From a virus, in the IMG/VR virus record IMGVR_UViG_3300008339_000082, positions 1 through 54,006 of that record: a stretch of 54,006 nucleotides of DNA, one strand, 5' to 3'. Shown one piece after another: positions 44,991 through 52,634 of this stretch; positions within the stretch are counted from its first letter, which is position 1, and each line of letters opens with the position of its first letter. The position numbers and the translations under genes were made by a program. The notes under the pieces are model-generated. The model was not told where the DNA came from, did no database searches, and saw nothing but the letters and a program-made list of their open reading frames with translations.

Positions 44991-45461
44991 ATGCTCATTC
45001 AGTTTCAAACCCCCAGTGGCGAAGTGGTGAATACCGCGTTCGTTACGCCCCAGATCTTGGCCACCAATGGTCCGTGGAGCAAGCTCATCACCTACCCGAC
45101 CTATGCTAACCCGGGCAATTACAGCTACAGCGGTCCCTACTTTGGCAACACGCCTCCCGGCGTTAACCAAAACCCGGGCGCTAACGCCAAGGGTAACACC
45201 GAGCCGGTCGAAGGTCAACTGACCACCCAGTATCTGGACGAAGATACTTTGGTTCCCTTTGGCCCCACCGGTAGCTACCTCTTCCCGCTGGGTCAGGGTG
45301 GCTCCTATCTTGGCTTCTACAGCGCCACCGGTGTGCTGTACACCAAGTGGAAAATGGACGATGCCACCGCCGTGAGCGATGCCATCACGAGCATCGCCAC
45401 CGCCCTTGGTGCCGGTGATGCCTACCTGCTGCTCGGCTCCGACGGCGCTGCCATCCCGTAA
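44991..45461 (+). CDS. Abundant small virion protein candidate (decoration type)
   Basis: This 156-aa protein is Gly/Thr/Asn-rich and beta-prone (PGNYSYSGPYFGNTPPGV, then FGPTGSYLFPLGQGGSYLGFY), ending in an Ala-rich helix (DAITSIATALGAGDAYLLLG). It has no cysteines or signal peptide. It stands alone with a promoter before it and a strong terminator after it, and its codons are as biased as those of the capsid gene, all pointing to high expression. A capsid decoration or head-fibre protein is the best guess. Confidence 0.55.
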   Translation: MLIQFQTPSGEVVNTAFVTPQILATNGPWSKLITYPTYANPGNYSYSGPYFGNTPPGVNQNPGANAKGNTEPVEGQLTTQYLDEDTLVPFGPTGSYLFPLGQGGSYLGFYSATGVLYTKWKMDDATAVSDAITSIATALGAGDAYLLLGSDGAAIP

Positions 45462-45482
45462 GTAATTCTCTTCTTGATATGC

Positions 45483-45506
45483 AGAGGCCCCCGAAAGGGG
45501 GCTTCT
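45483..45506 (+). terminator. Rho-independent terminator
   Basis: GCCCCC-GAAA-GGGGGC (45487-45502) has a tight GNRA-type loop. The stem extends by weaker pairs to AGAG/TTCT and is followed by a T-rich stretch. It ends the single-gene transcript of the 156-aa protein. Confidence 0.85.
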
Positions 45507-45515
45507 TGCTTTCAA

Positions 45516-45523
45516 TAGCTTTG
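45516..45523 (+). promoter_or_regulatory. -7 promoter element TAGCTTTG
   Basis: TAGCTTTG lies four bases before the ATG at 45528 and directly after the terminator, so the small gene that follows is a separate, near-leaderless transcript. Confidence 0.6.
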
Positions 45524-45527
45524 TAGT

Positions 45528-45740
45528 ATGAAAGAAGCATTCACCGAGATACGAGAGGACTTTGACAAAATCGTTCAATCCGTGGTCGAGGTCAACAAAG
45601 CGATAACCCGATTTGAGTCCGAGGGCGACTCAAGGTTCGGAATGCTGGTGAACCGCAGGCTGGACGAACTGATGCGTGCGTGTCAGTCCATCAAGAAGAA
45701 AGTGAACGAGACCAGACGAGAGATCAACTCTTCGTATTGA
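45528..45740 (+). CDS. Small helical protein
   Basis: This is a 70-aa protein, almost wholly helical and charged: MKEAFTEIREDFDKIVQSVV, then a short turn (ESEGDSRFG) and a second helix to the end (DELMRACQSIKKKVNETRRE). It looks like a two-helix coiled-coil hairpin and may oligomerise. Its last 17 bases overlap the end of the convergent 65-aa gene. No family recognised. Confidence 0.6.
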   Translation: MKEAFTEIREDFDKIVQSVVEVNKAITRFESEGDSRFGMLVNRRLDELMRACQSIKKKVNETRREINSSY

Positions 45741-45921
45741 TACCAAGGGTGTGGTTGGAACACATCCTCACTTGGTTGGTGTCGAAGAACTTTATTTCCC
45801 CGCTTTCCAGCCCGACCATGAACACGCTGTTGGCCTGTGGGCCGTAGTCTATCAAGCAGATCACTATCCCCTCACCAAGCTCGGTGGAGACCCACAGTAT
45901 CTGCTTGAGCTCGTGTATCAA
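45724..45921 (-). CDS. Small beta-barrel-like protein
   Basis: This is a 65-aa protein read from a TTG start at 45921 that overlaps the stop of the preceding gene (TTGA). The sequence is beta-prone: GEGIVICLIDYGPQANSVF followed by a Gly-Glu-Ile-Lys-Phe-Phe strand, typical of small SH3-like phage proteins with a conserved D-Y-G turn. Alternative starts are poor, as the next Met is at residue 35. It is the last gene of the minus-strand fibre cluster. Confidence 0.5.
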   Translation of the reverse strand: MIHELKQILWVSTELGEGIVICLIDYGPQANSVFMVGLESGEIKFFDTNQVRMCSNHTLGINTKS

Positions 45922-46223
45922 GGGACCACGATGAGGGAGGGCGTCTCTTCAGCCTTCTCCTCCGCCTTGGGCTCCTCCGGCTTTTGCGCCTCCGCCAGCT
46001 TGTTGATCATCTCAATGGTGCTGGAGAAGATCTCCGGGTGGTTCATGGCCATGTGGGCGACGACGGTTTGCACCATTGCCTCTCCGTAGTTGCCAAGCGC
46101 CTTGGCCATCCCGGGTTCGTCACCGTCGTGAATAATGAACACCTGAAGGTTGCTTGCCTTGGCGTGCTTGCGAAGCTGCTCCGCGAGGATGGACAGCTTC
46201 TTTCGTTTGGGGTTGTTTGTCAT
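45918..46223 (-). CDS. Small protein with acidic tail
   Basis: This is a 101-aa protein starting at the ATG (46223) that overlaps the upstream stop as TGATG; the longer frame to 46307 is rejected. It begins basic (MTNNPKRKKLSILAEQLRKHAKASN), has a strand VFIIHDGDEPG and helices GNYGEAMVQTVVAHMAM, and ends in a Glu/Lys/Pro-rich tail (KPEEPKAEEKAEETPS). It might be a nucleic-acid or assembly protein. No family recognised. Confidence 0.55.
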   Translation of the reverse strand: MTNNPKRKKLSILAEQLRKHAKASNLQVFIIHDGDEPGMAKALGNYGEAMVQTVVAHMAMNHPEIFSSTIEMINKLAEAQKPEEPKAEEKAEETPSLIVVP

Positions 46224-46546
46224 CAGTCTTTCTTTTTGCCTTTGTATCGTGCGAGCATCCGCTTGCCTTTGGCCACGGCGGATGCCTTGTCTCCATGGTG
46301 ACCCCAAGCTTCAAGCGAGAGCTTCAATCGGGTCTTCTTGCCATCCTTCATCAGCGGGCCAGCGGCAGAACCCATGCGGACAAGGAACGAACCCTTGCGG
46401 CGCATCTGCTCGGGGCTGGAAGGCGCTCCTTTGACCGGAGCCTTCAGGTTGCTCCCGGTCTCGCGGTTGTACTTGGCGCGACCGGCAGCGGACAATCCGC
46501 CCTTGGGGTTCTTGTGCTCTTTGCGGAGGTTCACTTGCTTTGCCAT
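46223..46546 (-). CDS. DUF6321-like small basic protein
   Basis: This is a 107-aa protein from the ATG at 46546; a GTG two codons earlier is less likely. It holds a line KGGLSAAGRAKYNRETGSNL, then KAPVKG and a RRKGSFLVRMGSAAGPL block, which I recognise from a widespread phage family of unknown function (DUF6321). It is very Lys/Arg-rich and ends YKGKKKD, so a DNA- or RNA-contact role inside the virion or host is likely. The stop overlaps the next gene. Confidence 0.65.
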   Translation of the reverse strand: MAKQVNLRKEHKNPKGGLSAAGRAKYNRETGSNLKAPVKGAPSSPEQMRRKGSFLVRMGSAAGPLMKDGKKTRLKLSLEAWGHHGDKASAVAKGKRMLARYKGKKKD

Positions 46547-46548
46547 GA

Positions 46549-48069
46549 TCACATATTGGTTCCGTCAAACACGTTGATACCCGTGGTTGGGAAAACACCG
46601 TTGGGGCCAGTAGTCTGATTCCAAGTGTTCCCATAGGTGTTGTTGATGAACGGCTGGCGTCCGGGCCACACGCCTGTGATAACAGGGTAGCTGACCTGAC
46701 GCATGGGGTCAATACAACTGGTCATGTTCTGTGCGTTCCAGTACATATCCCCATAGTAGTTGTCGTTGTCCCAGCTTGGGTCAACCACGGTATCGTAACA
46801 CTCGAACTTACGGTCGCCACCAAGCGGACTATATCCCGTATGTAGCCAATGCTTGTATCGCTTCAGGTAGGTGCCGATCATGCGGATGCTGGAGCCGGTG
46901 AGCGGGATGCCCGTAGTGCCATTGCCGCAGTCCGGGTCGTAGAAGTCATCCTTCACTTCCACCATGCTGTCCACTTTGCCACCGTGGGCAAAGGAGGTTC
47001 CACCAATGACAGTAAAGGAGAATCGACCGGACAAACGCGCAAGCATCTGGCCCTTACCCTCGCTGGCGTTGGGCACGCAGAGCGAATACCCGGGATCGGT
47101 CCCGCAGCAGAACGCTTCAAGCTTGTGGCCTGTAAGGGTGATCATGCCTCCCGGGTTACCGTCGTAGTAGTAGGGCCAGAAGTTCGGGTCTCCGTTGGGG
47201 CCGGTGAAGCCCTGACGGAACATATAGATCATGTACGGGTTGTAGTCGCCCGACTGCGTGTAGATGGCAATGTCCGCCGTCCCGCAACCGCGAACACCAA
47301 TTTGGGCCACGTTGTTGTAGAACCCGCTGTTGTGGTACATCACGAACGGGGCAGGGGTGCCGTCGATCAACACACCAAAGTCATTGTGGCGCTCAAAGTA
47401 GCAACGCTCGATGGCCGACTGCTCCCCGGGGGACGACATCATCACCGCGACCTCCTGCTTGGTGGGGTCGTACCACGTACCAGCCGTCCCGAAGAATCGA
47501 AACTGCCGGAACACAAGGGAGTGCGCCCAGCTTGAACCCACGGTCACCGGGGCGAATCGGGGGCAGAGCGTGTTCATGGACCCATCCTCACCGGCATAGG
47601 CCCAGTTGGAGAACGCCATCTTGGTCACGCCTTGGCCGGGGCCGTACAGGCTCTTCCAGTTGGTGTCCGTGCGGTAGATGCTGGTTCCTCCGTTGGCATA
47701 GGTGTCATTCGTCGAACCATCCCCTTCGATCACGCCAAGGGACCAGCGCACCTCGCGGTTCAGCCACCAGCGACCGGCGGGGATCTTTACGCTGGTACGG
47801 TTCTGGGTGGTGTCGATAAGCGGCCACGTTCCGGTGATGCAGCGCAGGGCAGCCTCTTGGAAACAGAACCACTCGTACGTTCCGTTGAGGATGTCGGTGT
47901 TGTTCCAGCCAAGACCCAAGGGGTTGGGCTGGGAGAGCATCTCATAGGTGTTTGGGAACCTGTCCTGAACGAACGAGATGCCGTAGCCAAGGGACGCGAT
48001 GGTCTCAATGTTGTTCTGAGACGACAGGGGGCGCTGTGTGAGCCCATAGTCTTTCGCAACGTCGATCAT
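46549..48069 (-). CDS. Beta-helix tailspike candidate (pectate-lyase-like)
   Basis: This is a 506-aa protein. The N-terminal 50 residues may attach to the tail. Then come VKIPAGRWWLNREVRWSLGV and GGTSIYRTDTNW, the usual opening of a pectate-lyase-like superhelix in phage spikes, followed by many short strands with Asn/Gly turns (YHNSGFYNNVAQIGVRG). Trp/Tyr-rich loops suggest sugar contact. No catalytic pair can be fixed by reading, so it may cut or only bind glycans. It follows a TPR and a GH130-like gene in the same cluster. Confidence 0.65.
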   Translation of the reverse strand: MIDVAKDYGLTQRPLSSQNNIETIASLGYGISFVQDRFPNTYEMLSQPNPLGLGWNNTDILNGTYEWFCFQEAALRCITGTWPLIDTTQNRTSVKIPAGRWWLNREVRWSLGVIEGDGSTNDTYANGGTSIYRTDTNWKSLYGPGQGVTKMAFSNWAYAGEDGSMNTLCPRFAPVTVGSSWAHSLVFRQFRFFGTAGTWYDPTKQEVAVMMSSPGEQSAIERCYFERHNDFGVLIDGTPAPFVMYHNSGFYNNVAQIGVRGCGTADIAIYTQSGDYNPYMIYMFRQGFTGPNGDPNFWPYYYDGNPGGMITLTGHKLEAFCCGTDPGYSLCVPNASEGKGQMLARLSGRFSFTVIGGTSFAHGGKVDSMVEVKDDFYDPDCGNGTTGIPLTGSSIRMIGTYLKRYKHWLHTGYSPLGGDRKFECYDTVVDPSWDNDNYYGDMYWNAQNMTSCIDPMRQVSYPVITGVWPGRQPFINNTYGNTWNQTTGPNGVFPTTGINVFDGTNM

Positions 48070-48095
48070 TTGGCCGGGTATAATAGACCGCTAAT

Positions 48096-48665
48096 TTATG
48101 GAACAAATGCCTTGCCCGTGATCTTCATGAGGTTGTCTCGGCACGATTTTACGTACTCGTCGGGCATTGGCACATTGCACAGAAGGCTGGAGAACAAGTT
48201 CTTGCTTTCCTCGAACTTGCACATCCACCAAGAGGCAATAGCTTTTTGGTACATGAAACCGAACCTCCCCGGGTAGTCAAGTTCGTGGCTTGGTTCTGTG
48301 TCATCGAACCGCTGCAATGCAATGCTGGCTATGGCGTAGCTCTCATGCCAGCTTTTGGTCTCCTCGTAGAACCTGCTGAGCAGAAAGTACGCCTCCGGCC
48401 TGTCGGGGAGAAGGGTGATGGCATGAAGCAATTGATTCTTCTGCGACCCGTTCCTCTTCCCCTGCTTTCTGAAGTTCAGGGCGTTGAGCAACAAGCATTT
48501 GTATGCTAGGTCTTGATCATCAGTAAGTTCTGCCGTGCGAAGGAAGAAAGACAACGACCCCCCGTACTGTTGTTGGTGGTGATACCACATCCCAAGCTCG
48601 TAGTTGGCCACGGGGTCATTGGGGTTGAGGATGTAGTTATTGAGCTTATCCGTTGATGAATTCAT
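48096..48665 (-). CDS. TPR-like helical repeat protein
   Basis: This is a 189-aa protein of paired helices: NDPVANYELGMWYHHQQQY, LAYKCLLLNALNF, DRPEAYFLLSRFYEE and a further copy around FGFMYQKAIASWW. The A-x-x-x-L-G-x-x-Y spacing and the D-R/P-E-A-Y motif are those of tetratricopeptide repeats. Such proteins accompany sugar-modifying enzymes in many phages and plasmids. Its first 20 bases overlap the GH130-like gene, so the two are co-translated, suggesting a working pair. Confidence 0.65.
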   Translation of the reverse strand: MNSSTDKLNNYILNPNDPVANYELGMWYHHQQQYGGSLSFFLRTAELTDDQDLAYKCLLLNALNFRKQGKRNGSQKNQLLHAITLLPDRPEAYFLLSRFYEETKSWHESYAIASIALQRFDDTEPSHELDYPGRFGFMYQKAIASWWMCKFEESKNLFSSLLCNVPMPDEYVKSCRDNLMKITGKAFVP

Positions 48666-49605
48666 CTACTGCTTGTTTGGAGATACGCATAATGAACGCA
48701 GCGTTGTCTTGGTAGCCGAAGGTGATCAGATAGTCATCTCCCTTTTCAGCAAGTCCACAACAGAACTCTATGCGTGCGTCCATGAACTTGAACTCTTTGC
48801 TGGCTTGGATGACCTGTAGCCTGTCATCCCAGACCACGAACCTGTGGTAGTACTGGGCGTCTTTGTGTCCTCCCTCGCCATACCAAAAGTCAACCTCATG
48901 CGTGATGGCTAAATACCCGCCCTTGTACGGGATAAGCTGAGACCCGCCACGGATGTCCCTCGGGAACGGGATGAGCGACTTCTCTGTGGACTCGGTCCAC
49001 GCCCGTTCTCCTTCGACCCTGACCACCTCGGTTGGATTGGTCCACTTGACGTAGTGGAACGGTCGATCAATGATGGGCATCCAGTTCTTCTCGCAGTAGC
49101 TATTGTGGTCGGGTGGGTGTACGCGAACCCTGCTGATCTCCTTGTGGCCGCCAAGCTCGGAAAGCTCCATCCTGCCCTGCCCGTTGGATGTGGTGTCCCT
49201 GCGGACGCCGGTGAGGAATAGCTTGTCGTCCCACCTGACCAACCTAGCATCCTCAAGTCCAACGAACGACCATTGTGGTTGATGCAATTGGAGCATCTCA
49301 ACTTTGTCGATCGTGTTGATGCTCAAGTCGTCGTTCAGCCCACAGATGTAGTTCTCGGTCCTGAGCGTCAGGTCGTCTTCCGGGTGAAGGTAGATGAGCG
49401 GGCCATACCACGATGGGAACTTTTGGTCCTTCTCGCTGTGGTAGATGGTGTACTGGACGTGGCGCACATTGACAAGTATTTTGTCGTTGTCCACGATGAT
49501 GGACGGGTTGCACAATCCCGTTCCGCCGGTCAGCGAATGCGGGATGACAAGCGGAGCTACCGCACCGCCCGAACGAAGGGCAATGCTTGCAAGTGTTTCA
49601 GACAT
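48646..49605 (-). CDS. GH130-like five-bladed propeller protein
   Basis: This is a 319-aa protein with the pattern of GH130 glycoside phosphorylases: NPSIIVDNDKILVNVRHV near the start, GLEDARLVRWDDKLFLTGVR at residues 116-135 with the Glu118-Asp119 pair, then EKNWMPI, HYVKWTNPTEVV, RGGSQLIPYKGGYLAITHE and YHRFVVWDD at successive blades. Family members phosphorolyse or hydrolyse beta-mannosides. Asp119 in the E-D-A-R motif is where a key acid usually sits. In a fibre cluster it may modify host glycans or virion sugars. It starts ten bases after the 89-aa gene. Confidence 0.7.
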   Translation of the reverse strand: MSETLASIALRSGGAVAPLVIPHSLTGGTGLCNPSIIVDNDKILVNVRHVQYTIYHSEKDQKFPSWYGPLIYLHPEDDLTLRTENYICGLNDDLSINTIDKVEMLQLHQPQWSFVGLEDARLVRWDDKLFLTGVRRDTTSNGQGRMELSELGGHKEISRVRVHPPDHNSYCEKNWMPIIDRPFHYVKWTNPTEVVRVEGERAWTESTEKSLIPFPRDIRGGSQLIPYKGGYLAITHEVDFWYGEGGHKDAQYYHRFVVWDDRLQVIQASKEFKFMDARIEFCCGLAEKGDDYLITFGYQDNAAFIMRISKQAVDEFING

Positions 49606-49615
49606 AAGTACTTGT

Positions 49616-49885
49616 TTACTGAGACGTATGCTGGGTGTACCAATCCTGCATTTGAGAGCGATATGTTGTTTTGAGAAGGTCGTTCAGTTCATTGAAGTAG
49701 ATCTGAGGGCCTACCTGCTCTATTACAGATGTTCCACTTAGCTCATCATCTGGCGACAGGTCTGCAATGTAATCCTGTTCCTTGAACACAATGCCAAACC
49801 TCACCCTTGGCTGACCGTTAAAATTCAACACATCCTTGGTATCGACCACAAGAAGATCAGGCCGTAGGTTAAAGTTGATCTCCAT
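49616..49885 (-). CDS. Small acidic beta protein (89 aa)
   Basis: The start is at the ATG 49885, one base after the collagen fibre's stop; a longer frame to 49957 would run inside that fibre gene and is rejected. The sequence is MEINFNLRPDLLVVDTKDVL followed by an Arg-Val-Arg-Phe-Gly-Ile-Val strand and an acidic LSPDDELSG turn, ending in helix and Gln/Thr-rich tail. It may be a fibre chaperone or a small structural piece. No family recognised. Confidence 0.5.
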   Translation of the reverse strand: MEINFNLRPDLLVVDTKDVLNFNGQPRVRFGIVFKEQDYIADLSPDDELSGTSVIEQVGPQIYFNELNDLLKTTYRSQMQDWYTQHTSQ

Positions 49886-49886
49886 T

Positions 49887-51524
49887 TTATTGATATTGAC
49901 GTATCCAGCCAACAATGGCTGTAGCCGTAATTGCACTACCAGCAACCTCTGTTGCAAATTGCAGTGTCAAAGACCCCGAACCGCTTGAGTAAAAATTGCC
50001 CTGCACAATTGCGTAGTTGTTAGTAGTTGCCCTGCTGCTCGCCGTAGCAATAGCAGCGGGACTCAAACCAATGACGGCGGTCGACGATCCATCCGCCGCC
50101 AAAGTTTGATAATTTGTTGTGTATGTCAAATATGTGCCATTTGCTCCTTGCAAAACAAACAAAGAGCCAGTTGATGTTGCTGCCGCATTATACGTTATTG
50201 CAAATTCAAACGTATATCTTCCGGATGCTATTCCAGTAAATGCAGCACTGGTATGCACGTTGGCCACGGACGTGGACGTAGTGGCTTGGTTTCCGCCGGT
50301 ATAATTAAGATCGGTGCTTGTGTAAACAGCGCCCGATGTGCCTTGTATTCCTTGAGTTCCCTGAAGACCAGTAGGGCCGGTGATACCAGTTGTTCCCTGC
50401 AAACCCTGCGTACCCTGCGCTCCAGTAGCCCCGGTTGAGCCGGTCAGACCTTGCAGCCCTTGCGTTCCCTGAGCGCCTGTAGCCCCAGTTGCACCTGTGA
50501 GACCCTGCAACCCTTGCGTTCCCTGAGGTCCGGTCGCGCCAATAAGACCATCGGTTCCTTGCGGTCCCTGAAGACCCTGAGCACCAGTAAAGCCCTGAAT
50601 GCCGGTCGCGCCCTGTGCTGCTGTAGTTCCTTGTATGCCCTGCACCCCCTGTATCCCCTGTATCCCCTGCGTGCCTTGCGGGCCAGCTTGGGTGTACATC
50701 ACTTGGGCCACGGTGACGATGACGCTGGGAATAGCCGGGTGGACAGCATTGGCCACCTCGTGGTGCATGGACACCCTTGTATCTGTTACTGCCCAGTAGA
50801 TCTCAAGCACATCACCGGCGGTGAATGTCGCCATGTAGTTCCACGCCGGGAGGGCATAACCGTCCACACCAGACTGCCTCTTGGGGATGGTTATCTGGCT
50901 GTCGCTGTCGGGGACGTTGACGTTGTTCTTCTTGAACCAGATGTCGATGACCTCCTCCGCGCTATGCGAGTTGGCGAACTGGGCAGAGAACTGGATGTCG
51001 TATGTCCCAGCGTTGGCGAAGGTGATCTGGGTAGGCTGGCCAAGTCCGTTGTTGGTGATGGATATACCGTTGGCCTCTGCTGTGGTACCCAGCTTCATGG
51101 GGTACCCTGTATTGGCCACAGCAGCGGTCTGGTCGGTGATGTCGTAGAACACCCCGTAGTAACCTAGCGCACCGCCGGTGCCGATGGTACCCTGAACACC
51201 CTGAGCACCTTGTATCCCTTGTATCCCCTGAACGATTAGCCCATCGAACGGGTTGCAGCACTCCCCTGCAATGGCGGAGATGTCGTCCACGCACTGCTTG
51301 GCGCCGAACAGGTCGTTGGTCCACCCCTTCTGGTTCTCTATGCCCGAGCGAAGGTCAAGCTGGAAGGTATCCGCGCTCTTGCGTGCGACATAGACCACGT
51401 AGTAGTTCTGGTCCCCCTCGCGCTTGAGCTCATACCACACCCGGGTCATGTCAGTACCCAGAATGGTGACAACGAACGACCCTACGTCGAAGGTGACCTT
51501 GGAGTTGGTGAAGACTGCGGTCAT
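49887..51524 (-). CDS. Collagen-like trimeric fibre with C1q/TNF-type domain
   Basis: This is a 545-aa protein. Residues 1-95 are a docking domain with the motif ENQKGWTNDLFGAKQCVDDI, shared with the 159-aa protein at 44235. A short collagen run (GIQGIQGAQGVQGTIG) leads to a beta-rich domain at about 120-275, of the C1q/TNF type (GVFYDITDQT, ITFANAGTYDIQFSAQFANS). A second, long Gly-x-y region follows at about 276-395, with many GTQGLQGLTG units. A final beta domain ends in GWIRQYQ. It should form trimeric stalks that carry receptor-binding heads. Confidence 0.75.
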   Translation of the reverse strand: MTAVFTNSKVTFDVGSFVVTILGTDMTRVWYELKREGDQNYYVVYVARKSADTFQLDLRSGIENQKGWTNDLFGAKQCVDDISAIAGECCNPFDGLIVQGIQGIQGAQGVQGTIGTGGALGYYGVFYDITDQTAAVANTGYPMKLGTTAEANGISITNNGLGQPTQITFANAGTYDIQFSAQFANSHSAEEVIDIWFKKNNVNVPDSDSQITIPKRQSGVDGYALPAWNYMATFTAGDVLEIYWAVTDTRVSMHHEVANAVHPAIPSVIVTVAQVMYTQAGPQGTQGIQGIQGVQGIQGTTAAQGATGIQGFTGAQGLQGPQGTDGLIGATGPQGTQGLQGLTGATGATGAQGTQGLQGLTGSTGATGAQGTQGLQGTTGITGPTGLQGTQGIQGTSGAVYTSTDLNYTGGNQATTSTSVANVHTSAAFTGIASGRYTFEFAITYNAAATSTGSLFVLQGANGTYLTYTTNYQTLAADGSSTAVIGLSPAAIATASSRATTNNYAIVQGNFYSSGSGSLTLQFATEVAGSAITATAIVGWIRQYQ

Positions 51525-51525
51525 A

Positions 51526-51708
51526 CTAGTTCATGCAGTAGATGAAGGAGTAGTCCCCTCCGACGATGGACACAAAGATACCATCAGAGTAGTAGAAGTA
51601 CTCAACCTCCTGTTCCACAGGGGTAAATGTATGGTCTTAGAAACTTTTTTGTCGTCCACGTCGAAAGTTCCATCGGATGTTGTATGTTTGCCCCACTGAG
51701 AAGGTCAT
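51526..51708 (-). pseudogene. Frame-disrupted small gene upstream of the fibre
   Basis: From the ATG at 51708 the frame gives MTFSVGQTYNIRWNFRRG and stops at 51637-51639. A neighbouring frame, roughly 51690-51626, reads as good protein (SDGTFDVDDKKVSKTIH). The original frame then continues (FTPVEQEVEYFYYSDG to the end MN) and stops one base before the fibre start. The start-to-stop length is a multiple of three, so two compensating indels would restore a 60-aa protein. It may be decayed or carry assembly errors; a GTG-started 30-aa frame is the alternative. Confidence 0.4.
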
Positions 51709-51769
51709 GTGAGCCACAAGCACTCTCCCTCGCTAGTAGCCATAGGCGGGGTAACCAAAGGGACAACTT

Positions 51770-51812
51770 GCAGCAGGTGCTGCTTGGATCACGTAAATAT
51801 CCCTTGAGGGAT
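51770..51812 (+). other. Alternative hairpins in the divergent intergenic region
   Basis: GCAGCA-GG-TGCTGC (51770-51783) is a perfect inverted repeat. Next, GGAT (51786-51789) can pair with ATCC at 51799-51802, but that same ATCC also belongs to ATCCCT-TG-AGGGAT (51799-51812). The last two hairpins exclude each other, as in attenuators or riboswitch-like leaders. A pyrimidine-rich stretch follows downstream. Confidence 0.35.
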
Positions 51813-51836
51813 GAGAGAAAGACTTTTCGTGGGGGG

Positions 51837-51925
51837 CCTTTTCTTTCTTTCTCTCTTTTCCCTCTCTTCCTTTATGTTCTGGGGGACTTCTTTTCCTTCT
51901 CTCGCTTTTCTCTCTTTCTTTCTTT
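51837..51925 (+). other. Polypyrimidine tract with G-runs
   Basis: Nearly 90 bases are almost all C and T (CTTTCTTTCTCTC-type repeats), interrupted by GGGGGG at about 51831 and GGGGG at about 51881, with GGGGGG and GGGG following after 51929. Such tracts can form triplex or quadruplex DNA. It may be a signal or a spacer; no gene covers it. Confidence 0.5.
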
Positions 51926-51975
51926 AAGCAGTGGGGGGTGTGGGGCGAGAAGAGTAAAAAAAAACAAGTAGTAAG

Positions 51976-52236
51976 TTGAATACAACTAAGTATTATGTGG
52001 TATGGTTGAACAATGCTGAACAGCCAGTACTACTTAACAAACTACCCAAAGACAGTAGTGTGTATCTTTACACAGACGATGCTGACGAGGCGATGCTCCT
52101 GATGAAGAAGCAGAAGCCGAGTTGGAATGATGTTGTAGAGCACAACAAAAAAAACAAGTCCAAGTGGAGTTCCAAGTTCGACAGGATGAACTTCTCAAGG
52201 GCTGCCTTGATAAGGAGAAATCACGGTCACAGGTAA
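51976..52236 (+). CDS. Small protein of unknown function
   Basis: This is an 86-aa protein read from a TTG start; a later GTG is another option because no ATG is in a good place. It begins beta-rich (TKYYVVWLNNAEQPVLLNKL), has an acidic turn YTDDADEAMLL and a very basic C-terminal third (NKKNKSKWSSKFDRMNFSRA). It opens a run of microproteins on the plus strand. The start is uncertain; the protein-like sequence is clear. Confidence 0.5.
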   Translation: MNTTKYYVVWLNNAEQPVLLNKLPKDSSVYLYTDDADEAMLLMKKQKPSWNDVVEHNKKNKSKWSSKFDRMNFSRAALIRRNHGHR

Positions 52237-52277
52237 AAAGAGAAAGAAAGGCCATCTGGATAGCACAAAGACTCACC

Positions 52278-52397
52278 ATGAAGTGTGACTGTGGATGTGG
52301 CCAGATGTTGCTTGAGAGGGACCAGAGACCGATCACCGTGGACAAAAAAGTCATTCAGCTTTCGGCCTTTTCAAAAAAAACGACCACGAACAAATGA
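52278..52397 (+). CDS. 39-aa Cys-cluster microprotein
   Basis: From the ATG at 52278 the product is MKCDCGCGQMLLERDQRPIT plus a basic tail ending TTTNK. The C-x-C-x-C cluster near the start could be part of a small zinc-binding knuckle. A GTG at 52164 would extend the frame but would overlap the 86-aa gene by 70 bases. Its stop overlaps the next ATG as ATGA. Confidence 0.5.
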   Translation: MKCDCGCGQMLLERDQRPITVDKKVIQLSAFSKKTTTNK

Positions 52398-52513
52398 AAA
52401 AGCAAAGCAAACCAACTGCGTGCTGGAAAGGGTACGAGATGGTTGGTACCAAAAAGAAGAATGGGAAGAGCGTTCCCAACTGCGTGCCCAAGAAGCCCAC
52501 GAAGAAAAAATAA
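52394..52513 (+). CDS. 39-aa Lys-rich microprotein (CWKGYE..GTKKKNGKSVPNC type)
   Basis: The product reads MKKQSKPTACWKGYEMVGTK, then KKNGKSVPNCVPKKPTKKK. I recognise this C-W-K-G-Y...G-T-K-x-K-N-G-K-x-V-P-N-C-V-P line from small phage proteins in marine and freshwater viruses; their function is unknown. Two cysteines could pair or bind metal, and the protein is strongly basic. It is shorter than usual gene-calling limits. The ATGA overlap with the previous gene supports the start. Confidence 0.7.
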   Translation: MKKQSKPTACWKGYEMVGTKKKNGKSVPNCVPKKPTKKK

Positions 52514-52634
52514 GCTGCCGAGGTGTTTACTGAGGTACAAGCATAAACCCGTCCGTGGACATCCCACGGCACTATGCCCTCAGACAGCCGGGACAAATAT
52601 ATCACAACTCTCTGAAAACCAACAACTTACCATC

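Noticed and set aside
51573-51580. TATCTTTG on the minus strand about 49 bases before the collagen-fibre start
   Set aside because: It fits the -7 octamer but not the four-to-five-base spacing seen elsewhere, and it lies inside protein-like sequence; kept only as a possible promoter.
51644-51651. Slippery A-AAA-AAG in the disrupted small gene
   Set aside because: It is in phase only with a third frame that is not coding here, and slipping from the coding frame at the A-run leads straight to a stop.
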